Assembly (NCBI RefSeq): GCF_902168435.1
Contig: NZ_LR656179.1
Span: 1 to 64,000 of the forward strand
Origin: Bacillus marasmi
Lineage (GTDB): Bacteria > Bacillota > Bacilli > Bacillales > Cytobacillaceae
Direction: 5' to 3'
Length of the DNA: 64,000 nt
In this document: one piece after another, positions 46,393 to 55,460 of the stretch
How the letters are laid out: each line of letters opens with the position of its first letter
Position numbering within the stretch: position 1 is the stretch's first letter
Translations under genes and position numbers: made by a program
The notes under the pieces: model-generated
The model's database searches: none
Seen by the model: only the letters and a program-made list of their open reading frames with translations
Told to the model about the DNA's origin: nothing

Positions 46393-47419
46393 GTAACACC
46401 CCTTGACTTTCCGGAACGATGATCGATATCATAACACCCTTATCCAGCTCAGATTCAATCAAAACCGTCCCGTTTAACTGAGAGATGCGTTCTTCTATAT
46501 GCGTAAGTCCTAGACCTTCGCTTTTCCCATTATTATTAAACCCTACTCCGTCATCGATGATATTCAAATAAATCATGCCATCTCTGCGGTAGAGATCTAC
46601 ATTAACAGCTCTTGCCATTGAATGTTTCATAATGTTATGTAACGCCTCCTGTGTTACTCTGTATAAATTTATTTCTACAATTGGCTCAAGACGCAGTTCT
46701 ATATTCGAATTGAATTGAAATAGGGTATGAGGCATTTTTGTTTGAGTAGACTCAACGAGTGCTTCAATGGTCGGTACCAACCCAAGTTGATCCAAACTTC
46801 GCGGCCTTAACTGATGGGAATATAGCTTCACATCCTCCATCACTTTTCCTAATTCAGTTCTTACCTCCATGACATATTCATGAAGTTTCATATCATCGAT
46901 ACGGTGGACTATATTATCTAAAGCGATTGATACACTGAAAAGCGACTGACCTACATTATCATGGAGTTCTTGGGCAAGCCGCTTTTGTTCACTTTCCCTT
47001 GCCTCAATTAATTTTTTTACCATTAGCTTTGATAATCGTGCTTCCTCTTCTTTCTTTTTCACAGTTTGATCACGAAGAACTAATAAATAATATTTTTCGT
47101 TATTTAAATCATCATTAAAAATTAATGCCGTGCTCATTTCAACATCGATTTTTTCCCCATGGTATGTTGGCATTTGTGATAAAAAATAAGGGACCTCTTG
47201 ACGATCAATCAAATAACATCTTCCCTCGTTTTGATGTAATTCTCTACATTCACAGAATGAGCAAAAGGGAACATTTCCACCAATTTTCCACCCAGTCATC
47301 TTGCGGGCAGCAGGATTCATCTTGATAATGCATCGATTATCATCCATAATAATGATTCCATCTTGAATTACTTGATAAATCTCATCCATAAAATCATTGC
47401 TATGCAAATCCTTCATCAT
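46385..47419 (-). CDS. Sensor histidine kinase with cysteine-rich PAS domain
   Basis: A 344-residue soluble kinase without membrane helices. Residues 10-120 form a PAS domain holding four clustered cysteines, Cys53-x2-Cys56-x-Cys58-x9-Cys68 (PFCSFCECRELHQ...GRC), which could bind an Fe-S cluster or react with persulfides. A HisKA_3 domain follows with phospho-His154 (LAQELHDNVGQS) and a HATPase with DDGVGF and GLGLTHIEERI. GGAGG precedes two adjacent ATG codons; the second (47416) has the better spacing. Confidence 0.9.
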   Translation of the reverse strand: MMKDLHSNDFMDEIYQVIQDGIIIMDDNRCIIKMNPAARKMTGWKIGGNVPFCSFCECRELHQNEGRCYLIDRQEVPYFLSQMPTYHGEKIDVEMSTALIFNDDLNNEKYYLLVLRDQTVKKKEEEARLSKLMVKKLIEARESEQKRLAQELHDNVGQSLFSVSIALDNIVHRIDDMKLHEYVMEVRTELGKVMEDVKLYSHQLRPRSLDQLGLVPTIEALVESTQTKMPHTLFQFNSNIELRLEPIVEINLYRVTQEALHNIMKHSMARAVNVDLYRRDGMIYLNIIDDGVGFNNNGKSEGLGLTHIEERISQLNGTVLIESELDKGVMISIIVPESQGVLHG

Positions 47420-47500
47420 ATTTCCTCCACTCGCAATCTAGCGCTCTTTTCAATTAGTTTAATAGGCAGAGGAAACAGGCGCAATAGATTAGCAAATGGA

Positions 47501-47529
47501 CCCCCTTAACAAAAGGGGGCTCTTAAGAG
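47501..47529 (-). terminator. Terminator after the cstB-like gene
   Basis: CCCCCTT / AAGGGGG stem (47501-47507 with 47513-47519), preceded on the minus strand by the CTCTTAAGAG palindrome. The T-run is weak. Confidence 0.55.
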
Positions 47530-47565
47530 ATTTCTTTGATAATGTAATATATCTGACTATTAAGC

Positions 47566-48975
47566 TTAGGCTTTAATAATCGGTAGTTTTTCTTTAGCCC
47601 AGTCCAAGTATCCACCTTTTAGGTTTACAACCTTTTTTATTCCGTATGCTTGGAGCAAACTTGCGGCGATGGCAGACCGTGCACCAGATCGGCATTGGAG
47701 AATACACGTCTTTCCACTAGGGATTTCATCCAAGCGCTTTGGTAAAGTACCAAGCATGATGTGGATAGCATTTGGTAATCTACCTTCCTCCCATTCGCTC
47801 TGACCGCGAACATCAATAAGACAATATTGGTCATTTGATAAATAGTCTTCTAATTGGTACACATCAATTTCCGAATAAGATTCAAGCTCATGGCTACTAG
47901 TTACTAATAACGGATTGACCACACCAATGATTCGATCAAGACCAATTGAAGTTAATGCTTGTTTCATTTGTACTAAATTTGTTTCTTCTGCAATTAAGAC
48001 AATGTCCTGTTCATAGGTTACGAACCATCCCGCCCAATTGGTAAACGATTTATTGTAAGGAATATTAATCGTCCCTGGCAAATGACCTTGGGCAAATTCC
48101 TTGGCAGGGCGTGTATCAATGATAACTGTACTCGGTTGACTAAGTTTTTCTAGCGTTTCGAGACTATTAATAAACGGAATTTCTCTTGTTGGTAGATAGG
48201 CTGGACCAATTTTATTTAATTTTTTCATCATCGCAAAATAAAGCGGTGGCTCAGGTTGACCTGATAAAAGAACTTTTACAAATTCGTCTTCATTATTTAT
48301 TCGAAGCGCCCAGTTATTCATTTTTTCATATCCGACTGTCGAGACCGGTACTGCCCCTAACGCTTTACCACAAGCACTACCTGCCCCATGTGCCGGCCAA
48401 ACTTGAAGATAATCTGGAAGCTGTTTAAATTTTTTCAAGGATTGGAACATCTGTCTTGCCCCAGGCTCTGCCGTACCTTCAACTCCTGCAGCCTTTTCAA
48501 GGAGATCTGGGCGGCCGATATCACCAACGAAAACAAAGTCACCCGAGAAAATTCCCATCGGTTTAGTTGCCCCACCACCAATGTCTGTAAGAATAAAAGA
48601 TATACTCTCTGGTGTGTGACCAGGTGTATGAATGACATCAAATTTCACGTTCCCGACCATAAAAGAACTACCTTCCTTAACGAGCTCATACTTCACTTCA
48701 TTCAGGTACTGATATTTCCAGTTTTCATCCCCTTCATCAGATAGGTACAGCTTTGCCCCAACAGTCCTTGCTAATTGCTTACAACCAGATACAAAATCGG
48801 CATGAATATGTGTTTCCGTTGCCGCAGTTATGTTTAGGCCTTCTTTTTCGGCTTCTTTTATATAGACTTCAATATTACGAGCTGGGTCAATAACGATTGA
48901 ATCTCCAGTTCGTTGGCAGCCGATTAAATATGACATATGTGCAAGGTTTTCATCAAAAAAAGAGCGAAATAGCAT
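47566..48975 (-). CDS. cstB: CstB-like persulfide dioxygenase-rhodanese
   Basis: A 469-residue three-domain enzyme. Residues 1-240 are a metallo-beta-lactamase-fold persulfide dioxygenase (TETHIHADFVSG, HTPGHTPES, GDFVFVGDIGRPD). Residues about 265-355 are a rhodanese-like domain lacking the catalytic Cys. Residues about 370-465 are a functional-looking rhodanese with active-site CRSGARS. This MBL-pseudorhodanese-rhodanese layout is that of S. aureus CstB, which converts persulfides to thiosulfate. Third gene of the sqr operon, 20 bp after the DUF1641 gene. Confidence 0.9.
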   Translation of the reverse strand: MLFRSFFDENLAHMSYLIGCQRTGDSIVIDPARNIEVYIKEAEKEGLNITAATETHIHADFVSGCKQLARTVGAKLYLSDEGDENWKYQYLNEVKYELVKEGSSFMVGNVKFDVIHTPGHTPESISFILTDIGGGATKPMGIFSGDFVFVGDIGRPDLLEKAAGVEGTAEPGARQMFQSLKKFKQLPDYLQVWPAHGAGSACGKALGAVPVSTVGYEKMNNWALRINNEDEFVKVLLSGQPEPPLYFAMMKKLNKIGPAYLPTREIPFINSLETLEKLSQPSTVIIDTRPAKEFAQGHLPGTINIPYNKSFTNWAGWFVTYEQDIVLIAEETNLVQMKQALTSIGLDRIIGVVNPLLVTSSHELESYSEIDVYQLEDYLSNDQYCLIDVRGQSEWEEGRLPNAIHIMLGTLPKRLDEIPSGKTCILQCRSGARSAIAASLLQAYGIKKVVNLKGGYLDWAKEKLPIIKA

Positions 48976-48995
48976 TTCCTATCATCCTCCAATTA

Positions 48996-49562
48996 TTATT
49001 TTTTCGTTTGGATTACTCCTAATAAAGTCTCGATATACCGAAATCCTTTTTGTAGCATAGGATCCTTAAGCAAACGATACATTTTTAAAATCGTGATATT
49101 CGTATCACTCTCTTGGGAGAAACGCTCATTTGTTTCGTTAAAAATTTCTAGCCCTCGTTGTAGAGCTACATTATCGTTCAAGGAACGAAGGAAATAGTCA
49201 ACTGATTGCTTATCGTGCAACACATTTTCGACAAATTGGACTGCTTCCTCTAGTTTTTCAAGTCGTGGCACGATCCTTGGCAATAAATGTGTTATTTTAA
49301 CGAGACTATCAAAGTGCTCATTTGTAATATGCAAAGAGTCCCAACGGCTCTCACATTCTGCGGCAAGCGTGGATAGCGATTGTTTATCAGCTAATACTGA
49401 TTGGATAAAAGACAACTGTTCATCAACTGCTTGGGTAGCTTTTACAAATTCAGGTAGCTTTTGTACCAAGTAATGAAGGGAATTCAATTGTTCTTCTTTT
49501 TCTAGTTCACCCAAGATTCTTTCTATTTCATTATGCTCATTTTGCTTTTGGATTGTTTCCAA
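48996..49562 (-). CDS. DUF1641 protein of the sulfide oxidation operon
   Basis: A 188-residue, mostly helical, charged protein of the DUF1641 type, with a repeated pattern (NSLHYLVQKLPEFV, ESRWDSLHITNEHFDSLVKI, LPRIVPRLEKLEEAVQ). DUF1641 proteins often accompany sqr or formate dehydrogenase genes in bacilli; the role is not known, possibly a membrane or quinone-side partner. TTG start with a strong GGGGGGAGGG site. Between sqr (23 bp) and cstB (20 bp). Confidence 0.8.
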   Translation of the reverse strand: METIQKQNEHNEIERILGELEKEEQLNSLHYLVQKLPEFVKATQAVDEQLSFIQSVLADKQSLSTLAAECESRWDSLHITNEHFDSLVKITHLLPRIVPRLEKLEEAVQFVENVLHDKQSVDYFLRSLNDNVALQRGLEIFNETNERFSQESDTNITILKMYRLLKDPMLQKGFRYIETLLGVIQTKK

Positions 49563-49585
49563 CTAAGTCCCTCCCCCCTTCAGCA

Positions 49586-50785
49586 CTACATCGTTCCTTT
49601 TAACATTCCGTTCCAATACATAATCGGGAGCAGACTCTTTTTCATAAAGTACATGCTAGCCCGTTCCTTCGATTGATCAATTGGAAAAGATTCCTTCGCT
49701 AATTTATCGTAATCAAATTCTGCTAATACTAGACGGTTATAACCAGTTACAAGCGGGCAAGATGTATAACCGTCATATCTTTGTTTCATATCCTTATTTT
49801 CCATAACCGCAAGGAGGTTCTCAGCAACAGTCGGTGCTTGTTTGCGAATAGCAGCACCGGTTTTAGAGGTAGGTAAATTGGTACAATCTCCTGCTCCGAA
49901 AACATTTTTAAACTGGTTGTGTCTAAGTGTATACGGATCAACGTCTAACCAACCGGCTACATCCGAAAGTGGACTTTCTGCAATAAATTTTGGTGGTCCC
50001 ATCGGCGGGGTTACGTGAATCATATCGTATGCTAGAGTTGTTTTTTCCTTTGTTTCGATATTCTTAAAAAAAGCAAGTTTTTCTGAACCATTTATTTCAA
50101 TTAATTCTTCTAAGTAATTTGCTTTGATTTGCTTCCTTTGAATCACTTCCTCGAGGGTATCGGCATAACGTTTTACTTGGAAAATATTTGCTATACCTGA
50201 CATAAAACGAATTTCCGTCTTGTCACGAATTCCATTTTTCCGAAAGTAATCATCAGCTAAGTACATTATTTTCTGAGGTGCGCCACCACATTTTATTGGA
50301 GTACTCGGTTGCGTGAAGATCGCAGTACCCCCATTGAATTGTTCAATATTTGACCAAGTATCACTAACATATTCATAAGAGTAATTACTACAAACTCCAT
50401 CTTGTCCAATCGCTTCTTTCAGACCCTTAACCTTATCCCAAAGAATCTCAATGCCTGCTGCAACGACGAGATAGTTATAATGAATCGTCAATCCACTTTG
50501 TAATTGCACTTGATTTTCAGTTGGATTAAATTTTACTACCTGATCTTTGAGCCATATAGCCTCATTTGGGATTACATCCTTTTGATCTCTTACAGTATCT
50601 TCCTTTAGAGCTGCCCCGCCACCTACCAGTGTCCAAAGAGGTTGATAATAATGCTTTTCAGCTGGATCAATCAGTACAACTTTTTCCTTTAGGTGCGGAG
50701 CCATTCGTAATATTCTTGCGGCAATTGAAATCCCGGCTGTACCAGCACCAACAATGGCAATGCTATAGTATTTTGTACTGCCCAT
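49586..50785 (-). CDS. sqr: Sulfide:quinone oxidoreductase
   Basis: A 399-residue flavoprotein of the type II SQR group. VGAGTAGISIAARI binds FAD; the second FAD motif is NVFGAGDCTNLPTSKTG. Three cysteines are in the expected places (DGVCSNYSYEYV, PIKCGGAPQK and YTSCPLVTGYN) for sulfide attack and polysulfide transfer. It oxidises H2S to persulfide and passes electrons to menaquinone. ATG at 50785 preferred (GGGAGGG 9 bp upstream); another ATG lies two codons earlier. First gene of the operon. Confidence 0.9.
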   Translation of the reverse strand: MGSTKYYSIAIVGAGTAGISIAARILRMAPHLKEKVVLIDPAEKHYYQPLWTLVGGGAALKEDTVRDQKDVIPNEAIWLKDQVVKFNPTENQVQLQSGLTIHYNYLVVAAGIEILWDKVKGLKEAIGQDGVCSNYSYEYVSDTWSNIEQFNGGTAIFTQPSTPIKCGGAPQKIMYLADDYFRKNGIRDKTEIRFMSGIANIFQVKRYADTLEEVIQRKQIKANYLEELIEINGSEKLAFFKNIETKEKTTLAYDMIHVTPPMGPPKFIAESPLSDVAGWLDVDPYTLRHNQFKNVFGAGDCTNLPTSKTGAAIRKQAPTVAENLLAVMENKDMKQRYDGYTSCPLVTGYNRLVLAEFDYDKLAKESFPIDQSKERASMYFMKKSLLPIMYWNGMLKGTM

Positions 50786-50976
50786 TAACATAATCCCTCC
50801 CGTAGAAAGCGTTTTCATTCGCACTATATTCATATTTTAAATACAGGAAAGATAATAAGACCATAGGGGGGTTCACCTAAAAAATTTCCTCGAATATTGA
50901 CAAAATGCCTGTAACGGTTGATATCATTGAGGTGTTTTCTACACAGAGATATTCGTGGATTTAAAAATAGTTCATC

Positions 50977-50992
50977 ATACCTATAAGGGTAT
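50977..50992. promoter_or_regulatory. CstR/CsoR-type operator upstream of sqr
   Basis: ATACCTATAAGGGTAT has inverted ATACC / GGTAT halves like known CstR operators that control sqr-cst genes in firmicutes. It lies 192 bp upstream of the sqr start. No cstR gene is in the window. A weaker ACC-N7-GGT relative is at about 50863. Confidence 0.5.
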
Positions 50993-51014
50993 ACTTACTC
51001 GCATTAACGCAAGC

Positions 51015-51058
51015 GGGGACAGTCCCTCACTGCTTTAAAGCAGTGAGGGACTGTCCCC
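51015..51058. repeat. GGGGACAGTCCCTCACTGC palindrome, copy 3
   Basis: Perfect 22-bp arms (51015-51036 and 51037-51058) meeting with no loop. This copy doubles the core: both arms carry GGGACAGTCCC-type sequence joined through ACTGCTTTAAAGCAGT. It lies downstream of the ABC exporter operon (minus), close to its stop at 51085. Confidence 0.88.
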
Positions 51059-51084
51059 CGTTACGCTGATGCGGTGATGTGTTG

Positions 51085-52974
51085 TTAGGCTGGTTCTGAT
51101 TCGAAGTTTCCTTGAGTAAATTGGCTGCTGTATAGGTCAGCATAGAAGCCTTTTTGTTGTAACAGTTCGTCATGTGTGCCTTGCTCAATTACTTGTCCGT
51201 GGTTCATGACAAGAATTAAATCTGCTTCACGAATGGTTGAAAGTCGATGGGCAATGACAAAGCTAGTTCTCCCTTTCATTAACGCTTCCATTGCGTGTTG
51301 AATTTGAACCTCTGTCCGCGTATCGACGCTACTCGTTGCTTCATCTAATATTAAAATCCTTGGATTGGCGAGGATTGCCCTTGCTATCGTTAATAATTGC
51401 TTTTGCCCTTGCGAAATGTTTGAAGCCTCTTCATTTAATATCGTATCATAGCCTTCAGGAAGAGTCCGAATAAATTGATCAGCATGTGCCGCTTTGGCTG
51501 CAGCCACAATATCTTCCTCGCTTGCCCCAATTCGCCCATAACCAATATTATCGCGAATGGTCCCATTAAATAACCATGTATCTTGAAGCACCATCCCAAA
51601 CAAGGTCCGCAATTGTTGCTGCTTCAGCTTGGTAATATCCATTCCATCAATCATAATTTTTCCACCGTCAAGCTCATAAAACCTCATTAATAAATTGACC
51701 AATGTCGTTTTTCCTGCACCAGTAGGACCGACTATCGCAATTGTTTGGCCTGGTTTGACGTCAATCGATAAATCGGTGATTAAAGGCTGCTCTTTTTTAT
51801 AGGAGAATTGAACATGGTCGAACACCACAGCTCCTTTAGGTATTTCAAGAACATTCTTCTCTCCTGTCTCAACCATTTCCTCTTCATCTAAAATTTCAAA
51901 AACACGTTCCGCAGAAGCGATAGTCGATTGAATAATATTAGCTATTTGCGCGGTTTGCGAGATTGGATGTGAAAACTGACGTGCATATTGAATAAATGCT
52001 TGAATATCGCCGATTTCGATCGTTCTTTTTGTCACAAAAATCCCACCTATGACACAAATTAGCACATAGCCAATGTTACTAATAAAGAGCATCGCCGGCA
52101 TAATGATCCCGGAAATAAATTGTGACTTCCATCCTGAATCATAAAGTTCCTCATTAATCTTCTTAAATGTATCGACTGATTTCCCTTCCCGACCATATGC
52201 TTTAATAATCGGATGTCCTGTATACATTTCTTCAACATGGCCATTAAGAATGCCTAACGTTTTTTGCTGCTGTTTAAAATATTTCTGTGATCGCTTCGCA
52301 ATCATGATTGTACCAATAAAGCTCAGCGGCAGCGTCACTAAACTAATAAGCGTCAAAAGAGGGCTGATTGTCAGCATCATAATGATTACGCCAACGATTG
52401 TAATGACTGCAGTAATCGATTGAGTTAAGCTTTGCTGCAAAGTGTTCGCAATATTATCAATATCATTGGTGACACGGCTCAAAATTTCACCATGAGTTCT
52501 TGTGTCAAAATACTTTAACGGCAGCTTCGTAAGCTTTTCATTAACCTCCTCGCGCAGCTTATAGACTACTTTCTGTGCCACACCTGCCATAATATATTGC
52601 TGTATATACATAAACGCCGAACTTATCACATATAACACTACTAAAATTAAAAGAATATACCCGATATAACCAAAGTCGACCCCAGCACCAGGCACGCCTT
52701 GGTACTTTGCCATCATCCCTTCAAAAAGTTTTGTCACGGCCTTTCCTAATACCTTGGGGCTAACGATTGAAAAAATCGTACTTAAAATTGCCGCTAAAAA
52801 TACTAGTAATAATTGAATTCTTAATGGTTTTAAGTAACGGATGAGTCGATTAAAGGTCCCTTTAAAATCCTTCGCTTTTTGAACTGGCATTCCCATTCCG
52901 TGCGGTCCACCTGAGCCAGGTCCCCGAAAGCCTGGCCCACCTTGCGTTTTCTTTCCGAATTTTCTTTCGCTCAT
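51085..52974 (-). CDS. Heterodimeric ABC exporter, subunit 2
   Basis: A 629-residue half-transporter with a Gly-rich N-terminal tail, six membrane helices and an ATPase with intact Walker A GPTGAGKTTL, Walker B ILILDEATSSVD and H-loop IAHRLST. Its signature is ISQGQ instead of LSGGQ, as in the partner that completes the degenerate site of BmrCD/LmrCD-type exporters. Start overlaps the stop of subunit 1 by 4 bp. Probably a drug exporter. Confidence 0.9.
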   Translation of the reverse strand: MSERKFGKKTQGGPGFRGPGSGGPHGMGMPVQKAKDFKGTFNRLIRYLKPLRIQLLLVFLAAILSTIFSIVSPKVLGKAVTKLFEGMMAKYQGVPGAGVDFGYIGYILLILVVLYVISSAFMYIQQYIMAGVAQKVVYKLREEVNEKLTKLPLKYFDTRTHGEILSRVTNDIDNIANTLQQSLTQSITAVITIVGVIIMMLTISPLLTLISLVTLPLSFIGTIMIAKRSQKYFKQQQKTLGILNGHVEEMYTGHPIIKAYGREGKSVDTFKKINEELYDSGWKSQFISGIIMPAMLFISNIGYVLICVIGGIFVTKRTIEIGDIQAFIQYARQFSHPISQTAQIANIIQSTIASAERVFEILDEEEMVETGEKNVLEIPKGAVVFDHVQFSYKKEQPLITDLSIDVKPGQTIAIVGPTGAGKTTLVNLLMRFYELDGGKIMIDGMDITKLKQQQLRTLFGMVLQDTWLFNGTIRDNIGYGRIGASEEDIVAAAKAAHADQFIRTLPEGYDTILNEEASNISQGQKQLLTIARAILANPRILILDEATSSVDTRTEVQIQHAMEALMKGRTSFVIAHRLSTIREADLILVMNHGQVIEQGTHDELLQQKGFYADLYSSQFTQGNFESEPA

Positions 52975-54698
52975 GCTGACTCCTCCTCTGACATTTGAGA
53001 AGACACGATTTCACGGTACACTTCACAAAAGTTTAATAACTCCTTATGCGTGCCCATACCGGCAATTTTCCCTTCATCCAATACAATGATTTGATCAGCA
53101 TTCATGACCGTGGTAACACGTTGTGCGACAATAATAACTGTTGCATGTTCTGTTTCGCTTTTTAGATTCTCACGTAACTTTGCATCGGTTTTTAAGTCTA
53201 ATGCTGAAAAGCTATCATCAAACAAATAAATTTTTGGTTTTCGGACGATGGCCCGCGCGATAGCTAAACGCTGTTTCTGTCCACCTGAAACATTTGTGCC
53301 ACCTTGAGAAATTTCAGACTCAAACCCTTTTTCTTTTTCCGAAATAAATTCTGCTGCTTGGGCGATTGTCGCCGCAAAACTGATTTCTTCCTCTGTAGCG
53401 TCCTCTTTCCCGTAACGAATATTTTCAGCTATCGTGCCACTAAATAAAACTGCCTTCTGTGGTACATAGCCCATTTTTTCGCGCAGCTCTCCTTGGGCTT
53501 GCTCCCGAACATCGACACCATCGATGAGTAATTCACCATCTGATATATCGTAGAAACGCGGAATTAAACTCAATAACGTTGTTTTACCTGAACCGGTTCC
53601 GCCGATAATTGCAGTTGTTTCACCTGGTTTTGCTGTAAAAGAAATATTAATTAATGCAGGAAACTCTGCCCCTGGGTAACTAAATGATACATCCTTAAAC
53701 TCTACTAAACCTCTGTTTTCGTTTGATTGGATTGGCTGGTTCGGGTTTTCTATTGATGGTGCCAATTCAAGCACCTCGTTTATTCTTTGAGCAGAAACCG
53801 AACCGCGTGGAACTAACACTAACATGAAAGAAGCCATTACAATCGACATCATAATTTGCATCGCATACTGGATGAAGGCCATTAAATCACCGACCGCCAT
53901 TTCTCCACTATCAATGCGAACACTACCAAACCAAACAATTGCCACAATCGAAACATTCATAATCAGCATCATCATCGGCATCATAAAAGCCATAATCCGA
54001 TTCACTTTTACAGCTGTATCTGTTAAATCAAAATTCGCTTCACTAAATCTTTGCTTTTCATACTCATCACGATTAAAGGAGCGAATAACTCGAATTCCCA
54101 TTAATTGCTCACGTACCACTTGATTTAAGCGGTCCAATTTCACTTGCATTGCTTTAAAAAATGGAATTCCTTTTTTGCTAATAATCAATATCACCACTGC
54201 AAGAACAGGAATAACACCGACAAACACCCATGTTAGCTCAGCATCTTGATTGAGGGCCATAATCATTCCACCAATTAGCATAATTGGTGCCATAATCATC
54301 ATTCTAAGCATCATCATCAAGACGTTTTGTACTTGAGTAATATCATTTGTTGTTCTTGTGATTAAGGATGCAGTTCCAATTTTATCAATTTCCTGTAAAG
54401 AGAAATTTTGCACGAGCGCGAATACTTTCTCACGTGTATTTCTTCCAAATGCTGCAGAAACTCTGGCAGAATAAAAACTTACTAGTATGGAACAAATCAT
54501 TCCACCCGCTGCAACAAGCAGCATGTATCCACCAATTTTCCAAATGTAATTCGTATCCCCACTGACAACCCCCTCATTGATAATATTTGCCATCAGCCTT
54601 GGTAAATATAAATCTGCTAGCGTTTGTAAAAAGACAAATAGAAACACTAGAGCAACCTGAAATTTGTAAACTTTCAAAGATCTGAATAATTTCAGCAC
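52971..54698 (-). CDS. Heterodimeric ABC exporter, subunit 1 (degenerate ATP site)
   Basis: A 575-residue half-transporter with six membrane helices and an ATPase. Walker A GGTGSGKTTL and signature VSGGQKQR are normal, but the catalytic Glu after Walker B is Asp (IYLFDDSFSALD) and the H-loop His is Gln (VAQRVTT). This is the expected asymmetry of heterodimeric exporters such as TM287/288 and BmrC/BmrD. 57 bp after the MarR gene, same operon. Confidence 0.9.
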   Translation of the reverse strand: MLKLFRSLKVYKFQVALVFLFVFLQTLADLYLPRLMANIINEGVVSGDTNYIWKIGGYMLLVAAGGMICSILVSFYSARVSAAFGRNTREKVFALVQNFSLQEIDKIGTASLITRTTNDITQVQNVLMMMLRMMIMAPIMLIGGMIMALNQDAELTWVFVGVIPVLAVVILIISKKGIPFFKAMQVKLDRLNQVVREQLMGIRVIRSFNRDEYEKQRFSEANFDLTDTAVKVNRIMAFMMPMMMLIMNVSIVAIVWFGSVRIDSGEMAVGDLMAFIQYAMQIMMSIVMASFMLVLVPRGSVSAQRINEVLELAPSIENPNQPIQSNENRGLVEFKDVSFSYPGAEFPALINISFTAKPGETTAIIGGTGSGKTTLLSLIPRFYDISDGELLIDGVDVREQAQGELREKMGYVPQKAVLFSGTIAENIRYGKEDATEEEISFAATIAQAAEFISEKEKGFESEISQGGTNVSGGQKQRLAIARAIVRKPKIYLFDDSFSALDLKTDAKLRENLKSETEHATVIIVAQRVTTVMNADQIIVLDEGKIAGMGTHKELLNFCEVYREIVSSQMSEEESA

Positions 54699-54754
54699 TT
54701 CCTACAACTCCAATCGTCATTCTGACATACGTTTATTTTTTGAAAATCCGCTGT

Positions 54755-55222
54755 TTATTCTTGTTGACCTTTTTTCATTTGATCGAGAAAATAGTCCTGC
54801 ATTTTCTTTAAAGTATGAATGAAATCAATAGTTTCTTGTTCGCCAAGGTGGTCAATTAACCCACTATAAGTAATTTGGATTTCTTTCTCGACTTTCTTAA
54901 GTACCGTTTTCCCTTCATCGGTCATTCTAATCCACACAGAACGACGATCCGTCGACCTAGTTATTCGTTCTACCTGACCTTTAGCCTCCAACTCGTTTAC
55001 GAGCTGAGTAACTGTTGGTGCTTTCACATGTAATCTATTACTTATTTCTGAGACTTTCATTTCACCTTCAGCTGATTTATTAATACAAACCAACACCATA
55101 ATTTCACTTCGTTTTTGTCCAACGTTTGTACGCTGTGAAAAAATCTTTGGAAATTGTCTTAAAGTCGTTAATAATTCCTCAACTAATTCCTTTTTATTAT
55201 CACTAATTGTAATCACCGCCAA
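54755..55222 (-). CDS. MarR-family transcriptional regulator
   Basis: A regulator of up to 155 residues with MarR winged helix (EMKVSEISNRLHVKAPTVTQLVNELEAKG, RITRSTDRRSVWIRMTDEG). It precedes the exporter genes and probably represses them and itself, releasing DNA on binding a drug-like ligand. The start is uncertain: TTG at 55222 lacks a clear site and GTG two codons later overlaps the GGTGATT that may be the SD. Confidence 0.88.
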   Translation of the reverse strand: MAVITISDNKKELVEELLTTLRQFPKIFSQRTNVGQKRSEIMVLVCINKSAEGEMKVSEISNRLHVKAPTVTQLVNELEAKGQVERITRSTDRRSVWIRMTDEGKTVLKKVEKEIQITYSGLIDHLGEQETIDFIHTLKKMQDYFLDQMKKGQQE

Positions 55223-55245
55223 TTTTTAGTCAGGTTCCTTAAAAC

Positions 55246-55290
55246 TTAGGTTAACTAACACTTAGGTAACCTAACATTTAACCTACCTAA
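55246..55290. promoter_or_regulatory. Candidate MarR operators
   Basis: Perfect 13-bp palindrome TTAGGTAACCTAA (55262-55274), near-palindrome TTAGGTTAACTAA (55246-55258), and a third partial site TTTAACCTACCTAA (55277-55290). The tight spacing (16 bp centre to centre) upstream of the MarR gene fits cooperative autoregulation. Confidence 0.7.
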
Positions 55291-55460
55291 TTAAACAATA
55301 TTTATTTAGGATTCGTCAAGAAATAATCCTTATGTTTTGCTTGGAGAAATGTCCCTATTTTGTTAGAATAACCCGACACATATGTGTTGATTAGTTTACA
55401 ATTAATATGAAGAATGTATGAATATAGAGATTTAATTCCCGAACTATAGGAGGTTTCATT

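Noticed and set aside
48388-48744. 118-codon plus-strand frame inside the cstB-like gene
   Set aside because: Shadow of a clearly conserved enzyme gene.
50863-50876. Second CstR operator close to the sqr start
   Set aside because: ACC-N7-GGT only partly matches; the halves are short and G-rich by chance.
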